The notes beneath the pieces are model-generated. The model was not told where the DNA came from, made no database searches, and was given only the letters and a program-made list of their open reading frames with translations. Below are positions 1-5,279 of a DNA stretch of 5,279 nucleotides, piece by piece (within the stretch, counting starts at the first letter, position 1; each line of letters begins with the position of its first letter). The stretch comes from Chitinophaga pinensis. Lineage in GTDB: Bacteria > Bacteroidota > Bacteroidia > AKYH767-A > OLB10. The position numbers and the translations under genes are program-made. The DNA lies in contig CAMBYJ010000150.1 in NCBI GenBank assembly GCA_945872015.1, positions 1 through 5,279 of the forward strand, read 5' to 3'.

Positions 1-1131
1 AATGCGATTGAATCGAGTATTAATTATGAAGTAATATCATTGCCTGTTGGAGAGTTTGCTGGTCGTGTGAGTGATTATAACCTTTGTATTTTACATGGAT
101 TGCCAGCAAAAAACAATGCGGCATCTAGCATTATTGATAACCTAAAAAATGCAGGTGTTCCTTTATGGTTTATTTTAAGTTCGAATACCGATATCAACTC
201 ACTGAATAATCTGGCTGCAGGAATTCAAGTGGCGAATAATCGTGGAAGCGTGCAGGATGTTTATCCAAGTGTATCCAATGGATTTTCGTTGTTTACTTTT
301 TCTGAATTATTAACAGATAAAATCAAAGAATGGCCTCCGTTAACTTCGCCTTTTGGAGTTTATTCATCAAAGGCAGGTGCATCTGCATTGCTGAATCAGA
401 AAATAGGAAGCATCGTTACTAATCAACCTTTAATGGTTTTTAGTGAGCAAGGAAATTATAAGTCGGTGGTGTTGGGTGGCGAAGGATTGTGGCGCTGGCG
501 ATTGGCCGATTACAATTCAAATGGCAATCACGATTTAAGCAATGAGTTAATTCTGAAAACGGTTCAATACCTTAGTGTGAAAGATGATAAGTCGCCGTTT
601 AAAGTAAATGCAAAGAACGCTTTTAAAGAGAATGAGGCTGTTGTTTTTGATGCTGAGCTATACAATGAAAGTGGTCAGCTGACGAATGTTCCAGAAGCGA
701 AGATTACCATCACTGATCAGAATAAAAAGCAGTTTCCTTATGTGTTTTCAAGAACAGAGAAAGCGTATACGTTAAACGTAGGACAATTCCCGGTTGGTAA
801 ATACAATTACAAAGCAGAAGTGAAGTTAGGGGATAAACTCTTTAATCGTTCAGGAGAGTTTAGCGTTAATGCCTTGCAGTTAGAAACGGTGAATACAATT
901 GCAAATCACCAATTATTGAATTCAATTTCCGTCAGAAGTGGTGGTAAGATGTTTTTATCGGCAAATTATCAAGAGCTGATTAACGTTTTGAAGAAGCAGG
1001 AAGATTTAAAGCCAATGTCGTTTACCAGAAAGAAAATGGAAGACATGATAGATTTCCCTTGGGTGTTTTTTGTGTTGATTTTGTTAGCTGCTACCGAGTG
1101 GTTTATTCGTAAGCGCTCTGGCGGATACTAG
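1..1131 (+). CDS. Membrane-anchored glutamine amidotransferase/VWA-type protein, C-terminal part (5' end outside window)
   Basis: The frame is open from base 1 with no stop, so this is the last 376 residues of a longer protein; the TTG at position 40 is an internal leucine, not a start. Early in the fragment is an alpha/beta region (about residues 25-75: ILHGLPAKN, then GVPLWFILSS). Next comes GEGLWRWRLADY (160-171), a motif I associate with the glutamine amidotransferase-like domain of large Bacteroidota proteins that often carry an N-terminal BatA/VWA region. Residues about 195-290 look like an Ig-like beta domain (NVPEAKITITD, FPVGKYNYKAEV). One hydrophobic helix (about 353-370) follows, then a basic end, KRSGGY. 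This suggests the bulk is extracytoplasmic with a short cytoplasmic tail. The family assignment comes from recalled motifs; the function is unknown. Its stop overlaps that of the convergent downstream gene. Confidence 0.72.
   Translation, partial: NAIESSINYEVISLPVGEFAGRVSDYNLCILHGLPAKNNAASSIIDNLKNAGVPLWFILSSNTDINSLNNLAAGIQVANNRGSVQDVYPSVSNGFSLFTFSELLTDKIKEWPPLTSPFGVYSSKAGASALLNQKIGSIVTNQPLMVFSEQGNYKSVVLGGEGLWRWRLADYNSNGNHDLSNELILKTVQYLSVKDDKSPFKVNAKNAFKENEAVVFDAELYNESGQLTNVPEAKITITDQNKKQFPYVFSRTEKAYTLNVGQFPVGKYNYKAEVKLGDKLFNRSGEFSVNALQLETVNTIANHQLLNSISVRSGGKMFLSANYQELINVLKKQEDLKPMSFTRKKMEDMIDFPWVFFVLILLAATEWFIRKRSGGY
1128..1131. other. Shared CTAG: overlapping stop codons of two convergent genes
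   Basis: The palindrome CTAG supplies TAG to the plus-strand gene (1129-1131) and TAG to the minus-strand gene (1130-1128). The two reading frames therefore overlap by four bases. There is no intergenic room for a terminator, so transcripts ending here must run into the opposite gene or stop inside it. Confidence 0.9.
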
Positions 1132-1814
1132 TTGTTTCCAACCTTAACTGCTTTTCCTAAAAAATACGGCGACTTATGTAAAATGTATAAGTCAAGAAAA
1201 ACCTTTGTGCGTGCAAAATATTCTCTGATGTTTATTGCAAGTGAGTACTCTGGGGCAGGATCTTTTGCATTATAAGCAACTGCATTCATTTCATAAAATT
1301 TAGCAATAAAAAGTGCACGTTCATTATGGAATTCCTGCGAGATAATGGTGACTTCATTTTGGCCGAATACTTTTTTGCATCTCACAACTGAATCTAATGT
1401 CCTGAACCCTGCAAAGTCCATGATTATGGAAGAATCAGGAATTCCCATTTTCATCAGTTCCTTTTTCATTTCACGTGGTTCGTTGTAAGTATAAAAACGA
1501 TTGTCTCCACTTACTAGTACATATCGTATTTTGCCTGAAAAAAATAAGGATGCCGCTGCTTTGATGCGGTTATAGAAAAAAGGATTGGGTTGTCCATTTT
1601 TCATATGTCGACTTGTCCCTAGTACAAGTCCTACTTTGTTTTTAGGAATTTCATTTAAATCAGAATAAATCCGGCCTTTTGAAAAATGATTAATCTGATA
1701 ATTGCTGTAGTATAACATACCACCAGTAATTATTATCAAATTAGTGAAAATAATCACGAGCACCTTTTTGTTAAGGAAGTTAAAGTATCTCGTATTTGTA
1801 GAGGTTAGGGGCAC
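1128..1814 (-). CDS. sanA: SanA-like DUF218 (ElyC/SanA/YdcF) envelope protein
   Basis: This 228-residue protein has a short cytoplasmic N-terminus, one membrane helix (about residues 18-36), and a single DUF218 domain (about 60-220) expected outside the cytoplasmic membrane. The SanA pattern runs the full length: VLGTS (64-68), FFYNRIKAA (79-87), SGDN (102-105), YNEPREM (110-116), DFAGFRTLDSVVR (133-145), HNERALFIAKF (163-173) and REYFAR (197-202), ending with a YFLG motif (217-220). E. coli SanA affects envelope permeability (vancomycin exclusion at high temperature); its biochemical activity is not settled. The start is a GTG at 1814-1812. An in-frame TGA lies 42 bases upstream with no ATG, GTG or TTG between, so no earlier start exists; GTG codons at residues 18 and 20 would cut into the membrane helix. 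No Shine-Dalgarno is seen. It lies 69 bp downstream of the methyltransferase-like gene on the same strand and may be co-transcribed with it. Confidence 0.9.
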   Translation of the reverse strand: MPLTSTNTRYFNFLNKKVLVIIFTNLIIITGGMLYYSNYQINHFSKGRIYSDLNEIPKNKVGLVLGTSRHMKNGQPNPFFYNRIKAAASLFFSGKIRYVLVSGDNRFYTYNEPREMKKELMKMGIPDSSIIMDFAGFRTLDSVVRCKKVFGQNEVTIISQEFHNERALFIAKFYEMNAVAYNAKDPAPEYSLAINIREYFARTKVFLDLYILHKSPYFLGKAVKVGNN

Positions 1815-1883
1815 GGTAAGTAATCGATAGTTGCGAAGATATAACTTCTGAAATTGTCACTTTATTATTTTAAAAGTAAATAT

Positions 1884-2459
1884 TTATAACATATCAATCA
1901 ACGACCTGCCAATACTCTTGTTGCGCAGTTCAATAACTATCAAAAGGTAGACAATAGAAAAGATATAATATGGAATACAGGAATTAAAGGAGCTAAGAAA
2001 GTAGATTCTACTTTTGTTATCCGACATTTTAAATAAGTTAAACCGAAAATAAGATTCATTACTCAACAGTGTTTTCCATTTTCGCTGTATTAACCATTTG
2101 TGATAAAAGGCTAATACAACAATTATAATAACGCTTATGACGATATTAATGGACTGAAAAATCAATCCGATTAGTAACAGGTACTCACCAAATAATTTAG
2201 GATGGTTAATGGCAGAATATACGCCCACTTTTTCATATTGATGGTCGGATTTGCTATCGTTAAATGACATAAAAATCACCAATAATCCGATAATAATAAG
2301 CCACGCTGAAGCAAAGAGAATGGCATCGGTCATAACATGGTAAGTTGACCCAATTCGGGAATAATAGGCTCCGATAATTCCCAATAAAACACAAATTATC
2401 CACAATAAAGGAGGGTAGGATTCCCCTGTTTTATCTCGTAAAATGGATTTATTGAACAT
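1884..2459 (-). CDS. Polytopic membrane protein, ICMT/PEMT-like methyltransferase family (putative)
   Basis: This 191-residue protein is very rich in Ile and Leu. Hydrophobic segments fall at about residues 17-34, 46-64, 90-118 (probably a hairpin) and 158-177. GVYSAINHPKLFGEYLLLIG (79-98) matches the signature of isoprenylcysteine/phospholipid methyltransferase-like membrane proteins, usually written G-x-Y-x-x-x-RHP-x-Y-x-G. Here Asn replaces the Arg of RHP, and Leu-Phe stands where the Tyr is common. The usual C-terminal Glu-rich SAM-contacting segment is only vaguely echoed by QRKWKTLLSNESYF (125-138), and a further membrane helix follows. The fold assignment is reasonable; enzymatic activity is doubtful. 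The start is ATG at 2459-2457. The gene diverges from the H1-like/START gene across 102 bp and precedes the sanA-like gene on the same strand. It might be a plain hypothetical membrane protein. Confidence 0.55.
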   Translation of the reverse strand: MFNKSILRDKTGESYPPLLWIICVLLGIIGAYYSRIGSTYHVMTDAILFASAWLIIIGLLVIFMSFNDSKSDHQYEKVGVYSAINHPKLFGEYLLLIGLIFQSINIVISVIIIVVLAFYHKWLIQRKWKTLLSNESYFRFNLFKMSDNKSRIYFLSSFNSCIPYYIFSIVYLLIVIELRNKSIGRSLIDML

Positions 2460-2484
2460 GTTGATTGATTGTTAGTAGATTTTC

Positions 2485-2514
2485 TTGGAACTTATTGAAT
2501 TTTAGCTATATTTC
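2485..2514 (+). promoter_or_regulatory. Probable Bacteroidota-type promoter for the H1-like/START gene
   Basis: TTG at 2485-2487 (-33 element) is followed by a 19-base spacer and TATATTTC at 2507-2514. This matches the Bacteroidota -7 consensus TAnnTTTG at all but the final G. The spacing lies in the range reported for Flavobacterium-type promoters. Transcription would start near 2520, leaving an A/T-rich leader of about 40 bases with no Shine-Dalgarno before the ATG at 2562. Confidence 0.5.
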
Positions 2515-2561
2515 ACACCATCATTATAGAGTATTATATAAATCTTTAAACTATTCGCACT

Positions 2562-3668
2562 ATGGCGAAGAATTCAAAAGTTGCCAGTAAAAAAGCAACG
2601 AAGTCAAAAGTAAGTAAAGCCCCGGCAAAGAAAAAGCCTGCTGCAAAAAAAGTAGTAGCTAAAAAAGCACCCGCAAAAAAGGTGGTTAAGAAAGTAATAA
2701 AGCCGGTTGCTAAAAAGAAAGTGGTAGCGAAGAAAGTAACTAAGTCAGCTGTTGCAAAGAAAGTGGTTGCAAAAAAAGCAGCTCCAAAAGCAGCTCCAAA
2801 AGCAGCTAAGAAAGTCGCTAAGCCTGCACCTAAAGGTAAAGTTGTTGCTAAAACAGTTAAGCCTGTTGTGAAAGCAGCAGCAAAGAAACAAGCTCCAAAA
2901 CCTATTGCAAAACCTGTTGCTAAAAAGTCGGCAGAAAAGCCCGTTTTGAAAAAAGCAGTTACTCAGCCCGCCGTTAAACAGTCATTAGTTAAAAAGGCAG
3001 AAAAAGTAATCGAAAATAAAATAGCTGATAATAAAGTAAAAGTTGTAGCAAAAAATACGAAGGCAGTTGAGAAATCAGCTCCTTCTAAAGCTGATTCAAA
3101 ATCAAAAGGAAAGCCTGCAACAGAAGAGAAAGTAGAACCTTTACAAGCAAAAGCAGCGAAGGCCATTAAGGAACTGGAAGAAACAATGGATTTATCTAAA
3201 GTTCGTCCTCGTTTGCAAGCAGGTTCGCCTCCTCCAAAACCAATAAGACACAAGGAACCACCGATTAAATTAGTTGAACCAACTAACACACTTAAACAGA
3301 AATATTCCTTAGAGTTTGAGTTTCGCTCATCACCAAAAATTTTATTTAATACCATCTCTGATGCAAGCGGATTAGCTGGATGGTTTGCAGATGAAGTGCA
3401 GACGAAAGATAATATTTATACTTTCTATTGGGATCAGGGCTCATCGCAAGCAAAAATGGTAGCGATGCAAGAACCACGATTAATACGCTTTCAATGGTTG
3501 GAAGATACTGATGGTACTTATTTCCAATTCGAAATTAAAGAAGATGATATAACTGCAGATGTAGCGTTAATTATCACTGATTTTGCATTGAAGGGAGAAC
3601 GCGAAACACAAATCAGATTGTGGGAATCGCAAATACAACAATTGAAAATGTTTGTAGGTAGTCTTTAA
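2562..3668 (+). CDS. Histone H1-like Lys/Ala/Pro-rich tail fused to a Bacteroidota START-like domain
   Basis: This 368-residue protein has two unlike halves. Residues 1-190 are low-complexity and basic, with 63 lysines, mostly in VVAKK, APAKK and AAPK units. There is no Arg before residue 215, no Phe, Trp or Tyr before 248, and one acidic residue in the first 140. This is the composition of bacterial H1-like and AlgP-type tails, which bind nucleic acid. There is no signal peptide. An acidic helix-like linker (187-212) and a Pro-rich stretch (222-240) lead to the folded domain at 246-368. That domain has SSPKILFNTIS (256-266), GLAGWFADEV (270-279), FYWD (288-291), RFQWLED (309-315), VALIITDFA (334-342) and LWESQIQQLK (353-362). 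These are the hallmarks of the small Bacteroidota START-like (AHSA1-related) proteins, normally about 125-130 residues and free-standing. The ATG at 2562 has a promoter upstream, and a terminator follows the stop. The domain's ligand is unknown. A role on DNA or RNA is inferred from the tail alone. Confidence 0.88.
   Translation: MAKNSKVASKKATKSKVSKAPAKKKPAAKKVVAKKAPAKKVVKKVIKPVAKKKVVAKKVTKSAVAKKVVAKKAAPKAAPKAAKKVAKPAPKGKVVAKTVKPVVKAAAKKQAPKPIAKPVAKKSAEKPVLKKAVTQPAVKQSLVKKAEKVIENKIADNKVKVVAKNTKAVEKSAPSKADSKSKGKPATEEKVEPLQAKAAKAIKELEETMDLSKVRPRLQAGSPPPKPIRHKEPPIKLVEPTNTLKQKYSLEFEFRSSPKILFNTISDASGLAGWFADEVQTKDNIYTFYWDQGSSQAKMVAMQEPRLIRFQWLEDTDGTYFQFEIKEDDITADVALIITDFALKGERETQIRLWESQIQQLKMFVGSL
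2778..2807 (+). repeat. 12-bp tandem repeat inside the Lys-rich coding region (2.5 copies)
   Basis: The unit gcagctccaaaa occurs twice exactly (2778-2789 and 2790-2801), followed by gcagct (2802-2807). It encodes the AAPK repeats at residues 73-80. It is the most regular part of a longer stretch (about 2600-2910) built from similar Lys/Ala/Val codons with many A-runs, including seven-A runs at 2645-2651 and 2771-2777. Unit gain or loss here would change tail length without breaking the frame. Confidence 0.85.
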
Positions 3669-3685
3669 TACCTAACACATCATAG

Positions 3686-3724
3686 AGTGAGGTTGTGAGT
3701 TCAATACACAATCTCACTTTTTTT
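3686..3724 (+). terminator. Intrinsic terminator after the H1-like/START gene
   Basis: The left arm 3686-3697 (AGTGAGGTTGTG) pairs with the right arm 3707-3718 (CACAATCTCACT) over 12 base pairs with a single G-U wobble. The loop is nine bases (3698-3706), and a run of seven T ends at 3724. The hairpin starts 18 bases after the TAA stop. The T-run is on the plus strand only, so it works for rightward transcription and separates this gene from the LPS permease gene. Confidence 0.92.
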
Positions 3725-3756
3725 ATGTCGTTTAACTTAGCTTTGTTCAACATTAT

Positions 3757-3764
3757 TACCTTTG
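3757..3764 (+). promoter_or_regulatory. Bacteroidota -7 promoter box for the LptF/LptG permease gene
   Basis: TACCTTTG is an exact match to the Bacteroidota -7 consensus TAnnTTTG. It lies between the upstream terminator and the permease gene, where a promoter is needed. The -33 element is weak: TTA at 3737-3739 with a 17-base spacer is the nearest TTG-like triplet. The implied start of transcription near 3771 leaves a leader of only about a dozen bases before the GTG at 3783. It also excludes the TTG at 3762, which lies inside this box, as a start codon. Confidence 0.6.
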
Positions 3765-3782
3765 CAATCCATCATTGTATCA

Positions 3783-5222
3783 GTGAAAAAATTACACAAG
3801 CTTGTTTTAACTTCATTTGTCGGACCATTTATCCTGACATTTTTTATTTCGCTGTTTGTGTTGTTGATGCAGTTTCTATGGAAATACATTGACGATTTAA
3901 TTGGTAAAGGTCTTGAGCCCTGGGTAGTTGGAGAGTTGTTGTTTTATACTTCAGCTAATCTAGTTCCGCTAGCATTACCACTCGCTATTCTCGTTTCGTC
4001 AATCATGACCTTCGGGAATATGGCGGAGCATTTTGAAATTACCGCAGCGAAGGCATCCGGAATTTCACTTCAACGCTTGATGCGTCCTTTGTTTCTGATA
4101 GCATTTGTAATTAGCATTGGCGCTTTCTTTTTTTCGAATAACGTTTTGCCCTATACGAACTTGAAGATGGGGAGTCTGCTATATGATATCCGACAACAAA
4201 AACCATCTTTGTCAATTCGCGAAGGTGCGTTTTATAATGGATTAGATGGCTATAGTATAAAGGTTGGAAAGAAAGGTAAGGATGGTAAAACACTTTACAA
4301 CGTGATGATTTACGATCATACCGCTGGTGATGGAAATAAAAAAGTAGTGATAGCTGAATCAGGTACGATGCAGACTGCAAACAAGGATAAATATTTAATC
4401 CTGACACTTAATAAAGGAGCCGTTTACGAGGAGCAGAATAAAATTAAAAACGGATTTGATCATCACCCTTTGATGCGTAATTCGTTCGATTCCTATAAAA
4501 TCAGATTTGATTTATCTTCTTTCAAGTTGAACAGAACTAATGAAGATCTTTTTAAAGGCGGACATCAGATGATGACGATGAAACAACTCGATGCTTCAGT
4601 TGATACATTTCAGACAGATCTTAACAAACGATTGAAAGATGTCAATAATAACTTAAAGCCTTATTTCTTTTTTGTTCGTGATACGGTTGATGTTTTTTCA
4701 AAAGTGAAAACTATTAAATCGGTGAATGTGTTTTCAGATTCGAATAAAGTTTATCAAACTATGGCTTACGAAAATGCGATGAATCAGGCTCGTTCTATTC
4801 AGGCATATATGAATGGCACCTTCGAAGATTTAGATGGACGTTATTACAATATCAATAAGTACAAAGTAGAGTGGCATCGTAAGTTGACCTTGTCGGCAGC
4901 ATGCTTTATTTTATTTCTTATTGGTGCGCCCTTAGGAGCAATCATACGAAAGGGCGGTATGGGGTTGCCGTTAGTAATATCCATTATCTTCTTTTTAATC
5001 TATCATGTAACCAGTATTACAGGAGAAAAAATGTCGAAAGAAGGAGTAATAACTCCATTAACAGGAATGTGGCTTTCAGCATTTGTATTATTGCCAATTG
5101 GATTGTTTTTGATTTATAAAGCCACTCACGATTCGGCATTATTCGATAGGGATGCTTATAGAAATTACGGAAAGAAAATCATAGCGATGTTTGGAAAATC
5201 AAAAGCGAAGGGGGGCGAATAG
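3783..5222 (+). CDS. LptF/LptG family permease (YjgP/YjgQ), lipopolysaccharide export
   Basis: This is an inner-membrane component of the LptB2FG ABC transporter, which extracts LPS from the cytoplasmic membrane and feeds it to the Lpt bridge. From the GTG the product has 479 residues. Three N-terminal membrane helices lie at about 10-33, 48-77 and 101-120; three C-terminal ones at about 372-389, 393-408 and 428-446; a large extracytoplasmic beta-rich region lies between. Family marks are FLWKYIDDLIGKGLE (31-45), the coupling-helix motif EITAAKASGISLQRL (85-99), PYTNLKMGSL (123-132) and GAPLGAIIRKGGMG (381-394). The GTG at 3783 gives MKKLHKL, the usual start of Bacteroidota homologues; the upstream in-frame TTG (3762) lies in the -7 promoter box. 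About 100 residues (260-365), partly coiled-coil-like, exceed the ~360-residue proteobacterial LptF/LptG. Bacteroidota members are not clearly F or G, so no symbol is given. A glycosyltransferase start follows after one base. Confidence 0.93.
   Translation: MKKLHKLVLTSFVGPFILTFFISLFVLLMQFLWKYIDDLIGKGLEPWVVGELLFYTSANLVPLALPLAILVSSIMTFGNMAEHFEITAAKASGISLQRLMRPLFLIAFVISIGAFFFSNNVLPYTNLKMGSLLYDIRQQKPSLSIREGAFYNGLDGYSIKVGKKGKDGKTLYNVMIYDHTAGDGNKKVVIAESGTMQTANKDKYLILTLNKGAVYEEQNKIKNGFDHHPLMRNSFDSYKIRFDLSSFKLNRTNEDLFKGGHQMMTMKQLDASVDTFQTDLNKRLKDVNNNLKPYFFFVRDTVDVFSKVKTIKSVNVFSDSNKVYQTMAYENAMNQARSIQAYMNGTFEDLDGRYYNINKYKVEWHRKLTLSAACFILFLIGAPLGAIIRKGGMGLPLVISIIFFLIYHVTSITGEKMSKEGVITPLTGMWLSAFVLLPIGLFLIYKATHDSALFDRDAYRNYGKKIIAMFGKSKAKGGE
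5208..5215 (+). promoter_or_regulatory. Possible ribosome binding site for the downstream glycosyltransferase
   Basis: AAGGGGGG lies in the last codons of the permease gene, eight bases before the TTG at 5224. Position and purine content suit a Shine-Dalgarno, but Bacteroidota use these weakly and the bases also encode Lys-Gly-Gly. Translational coupling from the permease stop is an equally good explanation. Confidence 0.3.
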
Positions 5223-5223
5223 A

Positions 5224-5279
5224 TTGAAGGTATTACAACTTTGTTTGAAGGTTCCTTTTCCTCCCAGCGATGGTGGTTG
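5224..5279 (+). CDS. Probable glycosyltransferase (GT4-like), N-terminal fragment cut by window end
   Basis: Only 18 codons plus two bases are present. Read from the TTG at 5224 they give MKVLQLCLKVPFPPSDGG. This resembles the first beta strand and following loop of GT-B glycosyltransferases of Bacteroidota, which commonly begin MKILQL..KxPFPPxDGG. The frame is open upstream to 5185, and a TTG at 5191 is a possible earlier start, but the family-like N-terminus favours 5224. The start is one base after the permease stop, so the two genes are almost certainly in one operon and may be translationally coupled. A role in LPS, O-antigen or another surface sugar is inferred from this context. The donor and acceptor cannot be told from this fragment. 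Confidence 0.7.
   Translation, partial: MKVLQLCLKVPFPPSDGG

Noticed and set aside
40..42. TTG start for the first gene
   Set aside because: The frame is open to base 1 and the protein lacks its expected N-terminal regions, so this is an internal leucine of a truncated gene.
1834..1841. TATCTTCG on the minus strand as a -7 box for the sanA-like gene
   Set aside because: It has one mismatch to TAnnTTTG and no TTG at a suitable distance upstream; read-through from the preceding gene is as likely.
2521..2561. TATAAT-like sequences on the minus strand as a promoter for the methyltransferase-like gene
   Set aside because: The region is simply AT-rich; no TAnnTTTG box with a TTG at proper spacing was found on the minus strand, so no call was made.
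2562..3118. Lys/Ala-rich tail as a TolA-like periplasmic spacer
   Set aside because: There is no N-terminal membrane helix or signal peptide, the tail is nearly free of acidic residues, and frequent prolines would break a long helix; a cytoplasmic polycation fits better.
3186..3188. Internal ATG (Met209) as the true start of a stand-alone START protein
   Set aside because: No promoter box or ribosome site is evident just before it, and the upstream frame stays open with biased, purposeful composition from an ATG with a promoter. A secondary start cannot be excluded.
2963..3355. 130-codon open frame on the minus strand opposite the START fusion gene
   Set aside because: It lies wholly antisense to a well-supported gene; its Ser/Phe/Thr-rich product mirrors the Lys-rich codons, and it has no recognisable domain.
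3762..3782. Upstream TTG start adding seven residues to the permease
   Set aside because: The TTG falls within the -7 promoter box TACCTTTG, and the extra residues are not typical of the family, whose members start MKKL-like as given by the GTG at 3783.
3695..3892. 65-codon plus-strand frame ahead of and overlapping the permease start
   Set aside because: It starts inside the terminator hairpin and runs through the permease promoter and start in another frame; no family resemblance.
4111..4407. 98-codon minus-strand frame inside the permease gene
   Set aside because: It is antisense to conserved LptF/LptG coding sequence and shows no recognisable protein features.
4901..5119. 72-codon plus-strand frame inside the permease gene
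   Set aside because: It is an out-of-frame shadow over the conserved C-terminal membrane helices of the permease.

Overview
The window reads as a chromosomal segment from a Bacteroidota bacterium. The DNA is AT-rich, and starts mostly lack Shine-Dalgarno sequences. Two intergenic regions carry the Bacteroidota -7 promoter box (TAnnTTTG-like). Several proteins are of forms typical of that phylum: a glutamine-amidotransferase/VWA-type membrane protein ending in a C-terminal membrane anchor, a START-like domain protein, and a long (~480 residue) LptF/LptG permease. The order or family within Bacteroidota cannot be set from this sequence.

Layout, left to right. (1) Positions 1-1131, plus strand: the 3' part of a large membrane-anchored protein whose 5' end is outside the window. 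(2) Positions 1128-1814, minus strand: a SanA-like DUF218 envelope protein; its TAG stop and that of gene 1 share the palindrome CTAG. (3) Positions 1884-2459, minus strand: a small polytopic membrane protein resembling the ICMT/PEMT-type methyltransferases, with a degenerate signature. (4) A 102-bp divergent intergenic region with a likely Bacteroidota promoter facing right. (5) Positions 2562-3668, plus strand: an unusual protein that joins a long Lys/Ala/Pro/Val-rich, histone H1-like tail to a complete Bacteroidota START-like domain. (6) A strong intrinsic terminator at 3686-3724, then a -7 promoter box at 3757-3764. (7) Positions 3783-5222, plus strand: an LptF/LptG family permease for lipopolysaccharide export; its start is best placed at a GTG. 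(8) From 5224 to the window end: the first 18 codons of a probable glycosyltransferase, starting at TTG one base after the permease stop.

Most of the genes concern the cell envelope: a membrane-anchored protein, SanA, a membrane methyltransferase-like protein, an LPS transporter, and a glycosyltransferase probably co-transcribed with it. The odd one out is the H1-like/START fusion, which combines a predicted nucleic-acid-binding tail with a domain from a ligand-binding fold. It is the most interesting object here. It sits in its own transcription unit, with a promoter before it and a terminator after it. I found no RNA gene, insertion sequence, CRISPR array or attachment site. No gap between genes exceeds about 115 bp.
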